A stretch of 21,097 nt of DNA from Chloroflexia bacterium. GTDB taxonomy: Bacteria; Chloroflexota; Chloroflexia; QHBQ01; JADMIH01. The DNA is taken from assembly GCA_025927935.1 (NCBI GenBank), contig JAICKM010000021.1:1-21097 (forward strand), in the 5' to 3' direction. The position numbers and the translations under genes are program-made. Position 1 is the first letter of the stretch; the number at the start of each line of letters is the position of its first letter. Of this stretch, positions 7,132 to 14,042 are shown one piece after another. A model generated the notes under the pieces. It had not been told where the DNA came from and ran no database searches. It worked only from the letters and a program-made list of their open reading frames with translations.

Positions 7132-7967
7132 CTTACCCCTACCCCGAATTATTGCCGTTGCTCCAGATCCAATGTGCGCCGTCCGAGTATCGACGTCTGA
7201 CCGCCGATACTACGCTTACGCGTTTGCAGACGAATCCCCAGCTTTATGAGGCTTATTGGCGGATCATCCCACGCTACACCTATGCCTATTGCCCTATCTG
7301 CCAGATCCGCTATCAGGCCCCCGCCGATACCTATAGCGTAACCGGCTGGCTTCCGCACCGCCATTTCTTCCACGCTTTGTATGTCACGCAAGCCGGACCA
7401 TTGCGGCAGCATAGCTGCCCTCATCTGCTCGGTATACAGCTATTCGTGAACTTCCATAGCAACCTACCAACCGAACTGACGTGGTTTGAGAATCAATCCG
7501 GGGAAGTGCCGTATCTCACCCCATGGTTTTTCCCGCCCGATATCCCTGGTTACGCGATATTGCATGCGCTACCCATTTGCCGCATTGAGGATGAACAATT
7601 CGTGCCGCGCTATACGGTGTTTATCCTTACGTACTTCAGCCAAAGTCCGCATATTGTACTGGAACGCCACTACGCCGCCGAGTGGGCGCGTGGTCAGGGG
7701 GACAGTGAATTTTACCCGGCGACGGTGGCGGCTCCCGGTCCATACGGGTATCGCCTGTTGCGCCGCTGGCGAGACACCGCGGCTGGGGCGCAGTACAATC
7801 TTTCGACTTGGGCGGCTAAAGGACGGCTGGGGTGGCTTGACGTGACGCCGCCGGAGTTGCCTTTACAAATGGGACCGGCGGTCGAGTTACCGGCCCTATA
7901 TCGCAGCATCTCTGGGGCGCAGCATGAACAACTCTGGCGCCGGGGCCGGATGGAAAAGCACTCCTGA
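7128..7967 (+). CDS. Hypothetical protein with CPIC and HxCxH motifs
   Basis: This 279-residue soluble protein is not recognised. Visible features: CPIC (Cys55, Cys58) preceded by aromatic residues; a His-rich turn (H77, H79, H82); HSCPH (H95, C97, H99); a hydrophobic β-rich middle with PICRIE (149-154) and FVPRYTVFILTYF (158-170); and a Trp-rich, charged C-terminus. The CxxC plus HxCxH pairs could make one zinc site (inference). There is no signal peptide or membrane helix. AGGGAAG lies 7 bases before the ATG. The coding DNA uses A/T-ending codons more often than the genes around it, which suggests different origin or weaker selection. Such conserved central motifs suggest an existing uncharacterised family rather than a random ORF. 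No function is proposed. Confidence 0.8.
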   Translation: MTYPYPELLPLLQIQCAPSEYRRLTADTTLTRLQTNPQLYEAYWRIIPRYTYAYCPICQIRYQAPADTYSVTGWLPHRHFFHALYVTQAGPLRQHSCPHLLGIQLFVNFHSNLPTELTWFENQSGEVPYLTPWFFPPDIPGYAILHALPICRIEDEQFVPRYTVFILTYFSQSPHIVLERHYAAEWARGQGDSEFYPATVAAPGPYGYRLLRRWRDTAAGAQYNLSTWAAKGRLGWLDVTPPELPLQMGPAVELPALYRSISGAQHEQLWRRGRMEKHS

Positions 7968-8097
7968 ATGCAGGCATCAGGCACGTATTGGGTGCGGACG
8001 CGGTGTGCTACACAGGGCAGCAGTTCACGGCGGGATAGTTTCACGTTCTAGATTCCGGTGGGCATCTGCGACGGAACGCGGGCGGGAGTAGACGCTA

Positions 8098-8664
8098 TTG
8101 GCGGAACCGGGGCCAATTTATACGATCGGGCATTCGACCTTGGCGCAGAACGAATTCATCGCCGTGCTGCAAAGCTACGGCATCGGGCTGCTGGCCGATA
8201 TTCGCACGGTGCCGCGGTCGCGGACCAATCCGCAGTATAACCTGGACGCGCTGCCCGCCGCGCTGGCGGAGGCGGGCATCGGCTATACACACCTGGCGCG
8301 GCTGGGCGGGCTGCGCGGGCGGCGCAAGGATCTGCCTGCGGGCGAGTCGCCGAACGGCGCCTGGCAGAACACCAGCTTTCGCAACTATGCCGACTACGCG
8401 CTGACCCCGGCTTTCGCCGGGGGCCTGGCCGAACTGATCGCCCTGGCGACCGGCCCCACGGCGATTATGTGCGCGGAGGCGGTCTGGTGGCGCTGCCACC
8501 GGCGCATCGTGGCCGATTATCTGCTGGTGCGCGGTGTGCCGGTGCGCGACCTGATCCCGCCCGCGCCGCCGGAAGCCCATAAGCTGACGCCGTTCGCGTG
8601 CGTCCAGCCGGACGGCACGATCCTGTACCCGCCACCGGAGGAAGCACCCGATGATTCCACCTGA
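8098..8664 (+). CDS. DUF488 domain-containing protein
   Basis: The 188-residue protein has the DUF488 pattern: IYTIGHS near the N-terminus (residues 6-12), DIRTVPRSRTNPQYN, then the conserved MCAEAVWWRCHRRIVADYL block with its two cysteines and CHR. DUF488 proteins are uncharacterised. The start is a TTG at 8098-8100, chosen because GGGAG lies 9 bases upstream and the family begins just before the TIGHS motif; no ATG fits. The gene overlaps the DNA glycosylase gene by 14 bases, so the two are very likely co-translated. Identification of the family is firm; its function is not known. Confidence 0.88.
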   Translation: MAEPGPIYTIGHSTLAQNEFIAVLQSYGIGLLADIRTVPRSRTNPQYNLDALPAALAEAGIGYTHLARLGGLRGRRKDLPAGESPNGAWQNTSFRNYADYALTPAFAGGLAELIALATGPTAIMCAEAVWWRCHRRIVADYLLVRGVPVRDLIPPAPPEAHKLTPFACVQPDGTILYPPPEEAPDDST

Positions 8665-9637
8665 GCCGATCCCGCCGCCCGCCGGATGGCAGATGGCCGG
8701 GCAGGCGCGCATCCCGGTGGTGCCGCCCTATCGCCTGGATCTCACGGCGACGGTGCTGCGGCGCATCGCGCTGAATCCGGTGGATGTGCTGGCGGCGGAT
8801 GGACGCTACATGCGCGCGTTCGCGGGGCCGGGCGGGGCCTGGGTGGTCGCGGCGACCCAGGCAGCGGGCGCGGACGCGCTTGACGTGGCCGTGTATGGTC
8901 CCGCCAGGCAGCCGCCGCATCCGGCGGCTGTCGCGGACCTGGCGGCGACGCTGCGGCGCACGCTCGGCACGCAGATCGACCTGGCCGGGTTTTACGCGGC
9001 GGCGCGGGCCGTGCCCCGGTTGTATCCGCTGGTGGTGCAGGCCGAAGGGGTCAAGCCGCCGCGCTACCCCACGCTGTGGGAGGCGATCTGCAACACGGTG
9101 GTGTTCCAGCAGGTGAGCATCGACGCGGCAATGGCGAGTATGCGCCGGTTCATCACCCACTATAGTGTGCCGGTGGCGTTCGGGGAGACGGTGCTGTATC
9201 TCTTTCCCACGCCGGAGGCGACGCTGGGCGCCGACCCAGCAGCCTTGCGCGCGCAGGGCCTCAGCGGGGCGAAGGTGCGCACGTTACAGAATCTGGCGAA
9301 CGAACTGCTGGCCGGGACGCTCACGGCGGCGGAACTGGATGCGCTGCCGACCCCGGCGGCGATGGCGCGGCTGACAGGGTTGCGCGGCATCGGCCCGTGG
9401 ACGGCGGCGGTGATCATGCTGCGCGGCTTCGGGCGGCTGGATGCTTTTCCGGCGGGCGACAGCGGGGCGCGGCGCAGCATGGCGGGCTTGCTGGGCGTGG
9501 CCGAAGCCGAGCGCGGCGTGGACGGCGCGGCGATCCTGGCGGCGCTGGGACCCTGGCGGGGGATGCTCTATTACCACCTGCTGCTATGGCGCTTGCAGCA
9601 GCGCGGGCTGCTTACACCGGCTCCGGGTGGACCGTGA
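8651..9637 (+). CDS. DNA-3-methyladenine glycosylase II-like (AlkA/HhH-GPD) protein
   Basis: This 328-residue protein has a C-terminal HhH-GPD domain. VVFQQVS (150-156) opens the helical core, LTGLRGIGPWTAAVIML (241-257) is the helix-hairpin-helix, and D270 in FPAGDSGARR is at the position of the catalytic aspartate. The N-terminal ~130 residues fit the AlkA-like accessory domain. AlkA-type enzymes remove alkylated purines from DNA in base excision repair. The ATG at 8651 has GGAGGAA 7 bases upstream, inside the 3' end of the DUF488 gene. The 3' end overlaps the oppositely oriented transporter gene by 26 bases. The usual Leu after the catalytic Asp-Xaa-Gly is replaced (GDSGARR versus typical D-x-G-L-R), a small deviation. 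Confidence 0.9.
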   Translation: MIPPEPIPPPAGWQMAGQARIPVVPPYRLDLTATVLRRIALNPVDVLAADGRYMRAFAGPGGAWVVAATQAAGADALDVAVYGPARQPPHPAAVADLAATLRRTLGTQIDLAGFYAAARAVPRLYPLVVQAEGVKPPRYPTLWEAICNTVVFQQVSIDAAMASMRRFITHYSVPVAFGETVLYLFPTPEATLGADPAALRAQGLSGAKVRTLQNLANELLAGTLTAAELDALPTPAAMARLTGLRGIGPWTAAVIMLRGFGRLDAFPAGDSGARRSMAGLLGVAEAERGVDGAAILAALGPWRGMLYYHLLLWRLQQRGLLTPAPGGP

Positions 9638-11048
9638 CCCGGTACGAGGTGCCCATCGCGTCGCGCACGGCCCGCTCGATCTCGGCGGTGCGGGCGTGGG
9701 CCTCGGTGATCGGCAGGTCGCCCGGCAGGCCGACATGGATGGTCAGCACGGCGCCCAGCTTGCTCAGGCCCATTTGTACCTGGCGCACCGTACCTGGCCC
9801 GGCGACCGCCTCGGCGGCCTGCACTACGCGGGCGCGCAGGGCCGCGTCGTCGGTCGGTTCCACGAGGTAGGTCTCGTCGTGGCGCGGCTCGATGTGGATC
9901 TCGACGGCATGGAGGCCGCGGATCTCGCCGCGCAGCGCCGTCTCCACCTGGTCGGCGGTCGCGTGGGCCTGGGCCAGCGACTGGTCGGCGGGCACTTCCA
10001 TGTGCATGTCCAGGCGCAGCCCCTCCGGCGTCTCGAAGGCGCGCACATGGTGGACGCCGACAGTCAGCCGCGCGGCGATCACACGGGCCAGGTCGGTGGC
10101 GCCCTCGCTGGCCGGGGCGACCGGGTGGGTGTGGACCACGACATCGGCGCCGGGCACCACGCCACGCACCTGGGCGATGACGTTCTCGGAAATGGCCTCC
10201 GACTCTTCCAGCGATAGCCCGCGCGGCACGTTGACCACCAGGTCGGCATACGCCTTGTCGCCGACGTAGCGCAGCCGCGCGCTGTCCGTGGTCAGCACAC
10301 CGGGGGTCGTGGCGGCGACGCTCTCCAGGGCGGGCACGAGGTGGTGCGGCACTTCGTCCATCAGCGAGTTGACGGCCCGCCCGGCCAATCCCCAGGCGGC
10401 GTGGAAGATAACGGCGGCGACGGCCACCCCGGCGGCGGCATCGACCACCGACAGCCAGTGCGCGGGCCAGTGGAGCGCCTGGCCCACGGCGATCAGGATG
10501 AGGCTGCTCAGCACCGTGCCCGAACTCCAGAGGTCGCTGGCGAAGTGGGCGGCATCGGCGGCCAGGGCCTGGCTGTGGGTCTCGCGGGCCACGCGGGCCA
10601 GGTAGCGCGACCGGCTCAAATCAATCGCCAGGGCCAGGATCAGCACGCCGAAGCTGAAGACGTTGATCTCCGGCACCTCCGGTTCGCCAAAGGCTTTGCG
10701 GTAGGCTTCGTAGAGGATGCCCAGCGAGGTCATGGTCAGCAGGAAGACGGCGAACAGCGCGACCAGGCTCTCGGCCTTGGCATGGCCGTAGGGGTGGTTG
10801 CGGTCGGGGGGCCGGTCGGAGACGCGGATGGCGGCAAAGGAGAGGATGGTGCCGATCAGGTCGAGGCCCGAATGGAGCGCCTCCGACAGCAAACCTAGGC
10901 TGCCCGTGAGCAGGCCCACGACCAGCTTGGCCGCGGCCAGCAATACGGCGGCGATCATCGAGGAGATCGCCGCCCCTTGCTTGCGCCGGGCGCGGTCGGC
11001 GGCGGTTTCGGTGGCCGCGGGCGGCGGGGGGGTTTGTGTGCCGATCAT
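9612..11048 (-). CDS. Cation diffusion facilitator (CDF) transporter with extended C-terminus
   Basis: The 478-residue protein is clearly CDF: SEALHSGLDLIG (H59 and D63 in TM2), HPYGHAKAES (85-94) and AADAAHFASDLWSS (H168 and D172 in TM5). HxxxD in both TM2 and TM5 is the pattern of Zn2+-type CDF exporters, which exchange metal for protons at the cytoplasmic membrane. Family members are usually about 300 residues. Here about 240 residues follow the membrane part and look like three successive α/β modules (about 236-315, 316-395, 400-478), each ending in a strand of the ADVVVHTHPV, AVEIHIEPR or RVTVHPEPV type. The ATG (11046-11048) has a weak Shine-Dalgarno (AGGT). The acyl-CoA dehydrogenase gene lies 90 bases upstream on the same strand. 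Confidence 0.92.
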   Translation of the reverse strand: MIGTQTPPPPAATETAADRARRKQGAAISSMIAAVLLAAAKLVVGLLTGSLGLLSEALHSGLDLIGTILSFAAIRVSDRPPDRNHPYGHAKAESLVALFAVFLLTMTSLGILYEAYRKAFGEPEVPEINVFSFGVLILALAIDLSRSRYLARVARETHSQALAADAAHFASDLWSSGTVLSSLILIAVGQALHWPAHWLSVVDAAAGVAVAAVIFHAAWGLAGRAVNSLMDEVPHHLVPALESVAATTPGVLTTDSARLRYVGDKAYADLVVNVPRGLSLEESEAISENVIAQVRGVVPGADVVVHTHPVAPASEGATDLARVIAARLTVGVHHVRAFETPEGLRLDMHMEVPADQSLAQAHATADQVETALRGEIRGLHAVEIHIEPRHDETYLVEPTDDAALRARVVQAAEAVAGPGTVRQVQMGLSKLGAVLTIHVGLPGDLPITEAHARTAEIERAVRDAMGTSYRVTVHPEPV

Positions 11049-11114
11049 CGATTCGCTACCTCGTGCTGTCCTCTCGCGTTCGCCATCCCGGCCGATCCCG
11101 GCAAGCCGTGTGCC

Positions 11115-11130
11115 GCCGGGCGGCCCCGGC
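11115..11130 (-). terminator. Short GC hairpin after the acyl-CoA dehydrogenase gene
   Basis: GCCGGG (11115-11120) and CCCGGC (11125-11130) form a 6-bp stem around CGGC, starting 8 bases beyond the dehydrogenase stop. No T-tract follows, so it is a weak terminator candidate or a processing or stability hairpin before the transporter gene. Confidence 0.3.
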
Positions 11131-11138
11131 TCGCCATA

Positions 11139-12365
11139 TCAGGTGAAGGCGGCGATGCCGGTGATCTCGCGGCCCACGACCAGCGTGTTGATCTCGTTGC
11201 TGCCCTCGTAGGTGTAGACGGCTTCCATGTCCACAAAGTGGCGGGCGACGTGGTTCTCCAGCAAGATGCCGTTGCCGCCCAGGATCTCGCGGCCCAGGGC
11301 GACCACCTGGCGGGCTTTCGCCGCGTTGTGGGCCTTGGCGAGCGACGCCTGGCCCTCGGTCATGGCGCCCGCGTCGCGCAGCACGCTCAAGCGCCAGGTC
11401 AGCAGTTGCATGGCGACGATCTCGGACAGCATCTTGACCAGCTTTTCCTGGATCATCTGATAAGAGGCGATGGGCTTGCCGAACTGCACGCGCTCACGGC
11501 TGTAGCGCAGTGCGATCTCATAGGCGGCCTGGGCGTGGCCGATGGCTTCCCAGGCCACGCCGTAGCGCGTGTTCTTGAGCACATTGGCGACATCGCGGAA
11601 GGAGCGCGCACCGGGCAGCCGGTTGGCCGCGGGGACCACGCAGCCGTCGAGCACGATGTCGGCGTTGATTACGGCCCGCTTGGCGATCTTGCCGGTGATG
11701 GGCGTGGCGGTGAAGCCGGGCGTGCCCTGCTCAACCAGGAAGCCGTGGACCCGCCCGCTCTCCTGGTCGCGCGCCCAGATGATGGTCACATCGGCGAAGG
11801 TGGCGTTGCCGATCCAGCGCTTGGCGCCGTCGAGCACGTAGCTGTCGCCCTGGCGCCGGGCCGTAGTCTGCAAGTGTGCGGCATCGGAGCCGACCAGCGG
11901 CTCGGTCAGCCCGAACGCGCCGATGAGGTCCATGCGCGCCAGGCCGGGTAGCCAGCGCCGTTTCTGCTCCTCGGAGCCGCAGTAATAGAGGCTGGACATC
12001 GCCAGCCCGCTGGTCACGCCAAAGAAGGTGCAGAGTGAGGCGTCGCCGCGGGCCAGTTCCATGCTCGCCAGCCCGGTCGCCACGCTGGACAGCCCCGGAC
12101 AGCCGTAGCCCTGGATCACCCCGCCGCAGATGTCCAGCGCGGCCAGTTTGGGGAGCAGCTCTGCGGGGAACTCGGCCCGCTCCCAGTACGGGTTGATGAT
12201 GGGCGTGACTTCGGCATCGACAAAGGTGCGGACGCGGTCGCGCACCTCCCGCTCCTGGGGCGTCAGCAGCCCATCCAGATCGTAGAAATCGCGCGCCGGG
12301 TCCACCGGGGGCCGCGCCCCCTCGGTCGCTCCGGCGCTACCATCCGCCTCGACTTGCAGCGCCAT
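11139..12365 (-). CDS. Acyl-CoA dehydrogenase, glutaryl-CoA dehydrogenase/ACX4-like clade
   Basis: This 408-residue flavoprotein shows the whole acyl-CoA dehydrogenase fold: an N-terminal helical domain, FGLTEP (151-156) and KRWIGNATFADVTIIWAR (182-199) in the β domain, RVQFGKPIASYQMIQ (292-306), ILGGNGI (361-367) and the catalytic-base motif YTYEGSNEIN (E387). The C-terminal GREITGIAAF and the overall pattern resemble glutaryl-CoA dehydrogenase and plant ACX4 short-chain acyl-CoA oxidase. It would oxidise an acyl-CoA to the 2-enoyl-CoA with FAD. The start was set at 12365 because AGGAGA lies 9 bases upstream; the longer open frame to 12524 has no ribosome site and low-complexity sequence. 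Substrate is uncertain (see findings). It diverges from the LLM oxidoreductase. Confidence 0.9.
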   Translation of the reverse strand: MALQVEADGSAGATEGARPPVDPARDFYDLDGLLTPQEREVRDRVRTFVDAEVTPIINPYWERAEFPAELLPKLAALDICGGVIQGYGCPGLSSVATGLASMELARGDASLCTFFGVTSGLAMSSLYYCGSEEQKRRWLPGLARMDLIGAFGLTEPLVGSDAAHLQTTARRQGDSYVLDGAKRWIGNATFADVTIIWARDQESGRVHGFLVEQGTPGFTATPITGKIAKRAVINADIVLDGCVVPAANRLPGARSFRDVANVLKNTRYGVAWEAIGHAQAAYEIALRYSRERVQFGKPIASYQMIQEKLVKMLSEIVAMQLLTWRLSVLRDAGAMTEGQASLAKAHNAAKARQVVALGREILGGNGILLENHVARHFVDMEAVYTYEGSNEINTLVVGREITGIAAFT

Positions 12366-12438
12366 GCGTGTGCTTCTCCTGTCATCTCCGTAAATAGGAC
12401 GGCGTGGGTCCGCCCGGTGGGCCGCGATCCGCCCCTTG

Positions 12439-12444
12439 ATTATA
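12439..12444 (-). promoter_or_regulatory. Candidate -10 box for the acyl-CoA dehydrogenase gene
   Basis: The minus strand reads TATAAT in an AT-rich island (12436-12450) within an otherwise GC-rich divergent gap, about 75 bases before the dehydrogenase start. No recognisable -35 box is found at the standard distance. Confidence 0.35.
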
Positions 12445-12497
12445 AACAATCGGGGCCGATCTGGCCCGGCGGTCCGGGCGGCGCTTGCCGGGCCGGG

Positions 12498-12503
12498 TAT
12501 AAT
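12498..12503 (+). promoter_or_regulatory. Candidate -10 box for the LLM oxidoreductase gene
   Basis: TATAAT on the plus strand lies about 75 bases before the ATG at 12579. The region 16-18 bases upstream is GC-rich with no -35 consensus. It mirrors the minus-strand box at 12439, giving a back-to-back arrangement 53 bases apart. Confidence 0.35.
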
Positions 12504-12578
12504 GGTGAGCGGTGGCCGATCCACGACGGCGCCCGGCGTCTGCCGTATATGTCGAGATCGCAGAAGAGGAGCGCGTAC

Positions 12579-13496
12579 ATGAGTCGCATTGGATTTGGCT
12601 GGTTTTTGCCCAACGGGCCGGAGTCACCGGAAGCACGGGCCACGTTTGCCGCGGATGTTGATCGCAATCTCCAGGTCGTGACCGGGCATTTCACGTCCGC
12701 CTGGATGGCCGACCACTTGCAGGCCGAGATGCACGATATGCTGGAGGGCTGGACCACGCTGACATATTACGCCGCGCGCCACCCGGAGTTGCTGTTCGGT
12801 CACGCGGTGCTGTGCCAGTCGTATCGCAACCCGGCGCTGCTGGCGAAAACCGCGGCGACCTTCCAGTACCTGACCGGGGGTCGCCTGGTCTTCGGTCTGG
12901 GCGCCGGTTGGAAGGAAGACGAATACCTGGCCTACAATTATCCCTTCCCCTCGCCGGGCACGCGGGTGGACGAGTTGGAGGAAGCGCTCCAGATCGTCAA
13001 AGCGCTATGGACGCAGGAGCAGGCGACCTTCGAGGGCAAGCACTACCAGATCCACGCCGCGTATTGCGAACCGAAACCCGTTCCTGTCCCGCCGATCATG
13101 ATCGGCGGATGGCGGCCGCGTATGCTCCACTTGATCGCCAAGTATGCTGACTGGTGGGATGTCTCCGGCTTCGGGCTACCGCTCGCCAACTACCCAGGAT
13201 TTGCCGCAGACATGGACCGGGCCTGTGCCGAGGTGGGACGGGACCCGCAGACCTTGCGCCGGACTTTTTCGACATCGTGTGTTTGTGCGCCCACGGAGGA
13301 AGCCGTCGAGACGCTGGCCGAGGGGCTGCGGCCGGGTCGCGGCTTTGTCGGCACGCCGGCGCAGATCGTGGAGCAGATGCGCCCCTTCCTCGACCTGAGG
13401 GTCGATCACTTCCAGCTAGCCTTCCACGGCTTCCCCGATACCGCGCCGGTGGAGTTGTTCATCGCCGAAGTGCTGCCCGCGCTGGACGCGCTTTAG
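12579..13496 (+). CDS. LLM-class flavin-dependent (F420/FMN) oxidoreductase
   Basis: The 305-residue protein matches the bacterial luciferase-like monooxygenase fold: IGFGWFLPNG at the N-terminus, AWMADHLQ (41-48), GGRLVFGLGAGWKEDEYLAY (100-119, the LLM phosphate/flavin-loop signature), then VDELEEALQIVKALW (130-144) and PIMIGGW (172-178). Such enzymes use FMN or F420 to reduce or oxygenate varied substrates; the cofactor and substrate are not determined. The start at 12579 has GAGGAG 7 bases upstream; the upstream open frame from 12354 is low-complexity and overlaps the divergent gene. A 10-bp stem follows the stop. Confidence 0.9.
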   Translation: MSRIGFGWFLPNGPESPEARATFAADVDRNLQVVTGHFTSAWMADHLQAEMHDMLEGWTTLTYYAARHPELLFGHAVLCQSYRNPALLAKTAATFQYLTGGRLVFGLGAGWKEDEYLAYNYPFPSPGTRVDELEEALQIVKALWTQEQATFEGKHYQIHAAYCEPKPVPVPPIMIGGWRPRMLHLIAKYADWWDVSGFGLPLANYPGFAADMDRACAEVGRDPQTLRRTFSTSCVCAPTEEAVETLAEGLRPGRGFVGTPAQIVEQMRPFLDLRVDHFQLAFHGFPDTAPVELFIAEVLPALDAL

Positions 13497-13511
13497 CGGG
13501 AGAATCGGACA

Positions 13512-13554
13512 GGGCGCGACCGGGCACGGATGCGTTGCCGCGCGGGTCGCGCCC
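13512..13554 (+). terminator. Stem-loop after the LLM oxidoreductase gene
   Basis: GGGCGCGACC (13512-13521) and GGTCGCGCCC (13545-13554) are perfect 10-bp inverted complements with a 23-base loop, 15 bases beyond the stop codon. No T-tract follows, so termination is plausible but not certain. Confidence 0.45.
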
Positions 13555-13743
13555 CGTCTGCCTGCTTAGCCGGACACCTGCGCTGCTCTGACCCCACCCG
13601 CGCCCTTGCGCATGTAATGTGGTGTGTGCCGCTGGACGGGCCGCAGCGGTTGGCTATCCTTGCTCTCCCAGATCCTGCTGATGCGGTTCACCCTGCCTGG
13701 CTTATGCACCGTGGCATCCGGCTCGCCGCGAACCGCTGCGGCC

Positions 13744-13783
13744 CCGGCGGGGCGGCGGAAACCGGGACTACCGGCCCCGCCGG
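13744..13783. repeat. GC-rich 10-bp inverted repeat
   Basis: CCGGCGGGGC (13744-13753) and GCCCCGCCGG (13774-13783) are perfect inverted complements 20 bases apart. On the minus strand GTAG lies inside the loop rather than ahead of the stem, so it is not counted with the GTAG-headed elements. Confidence 0.4.
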
Positions 13784-14042
13784 TTGGGACCTCGGCCACT
13801 AGCGGGTGCGACCGGGCGGATCGTACAATGATGCTCAATCCAGGTGTGTTGTTTCTCGTGTGCCGGCTCCAGGCCGCCGCGCGGCGCGCCGCCTGATCGA
13901 TGGGCGCGCACTGATCCGACCGCCGCTCACTCGCCCCGCCGGTGGCCGGCGGAGACGGGGTGGCAGAGAGCGCATGCTTGCACACTCTGAGCATGACTCC
14001 CGCACAGACGGAGCTTCGTCCCAACCTCGCAAGGAGTAGTCC

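Larger units (their letters stand above)
13497..14042. other. 546-base gene-free stretch
   Basis: No convincing gene was seen. Open frames on either strand are Arg/Pro/Ala-rich, lack ribosome sites and differ from real proteins. The stretch holds a hairpin just after the LLM stop (13512-13554), a GC-rich 10-bp inverted repeat (13744-13783), a lone TACAAT (13824-13829), and the ribosome-binding site AAGGAG (14032-14037) of the next gene. It may be a long regulatory leader or decayed coding DNA. Confidence 0.6.

Noticed and set aside
12366..12524. 53-residue N-terminal extension of the acyl-CoA dehydrogenase
   Set aside because: The inner ATG at 12365 has AGGAGA at 9 bases; the extension is Arg/Pro-rich, has no ribosome site and covers the promoter region.
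12354..12578. 75-residue N-terminal extension of the LLM oxidoreductase
   Set aside because: It overlaps the divergent gene start, is not family-like, and the ATG at 12579 has GAGGAG at good spacing.
13824..13829. TACAAT as a promoter for the substrate-binding protein
   Set aside because: No -35 box at an acceptable distance, and it lies over 200 bases from the start, so it is mentioned only in the intergenic entry.
13497..14042. T-box or other riboswitch leader for the amino-acid-type binding protein
   Set aside because: I could not find a T-box bulge, a terminator/antiterminator pair or any other riboswitch core by eye.
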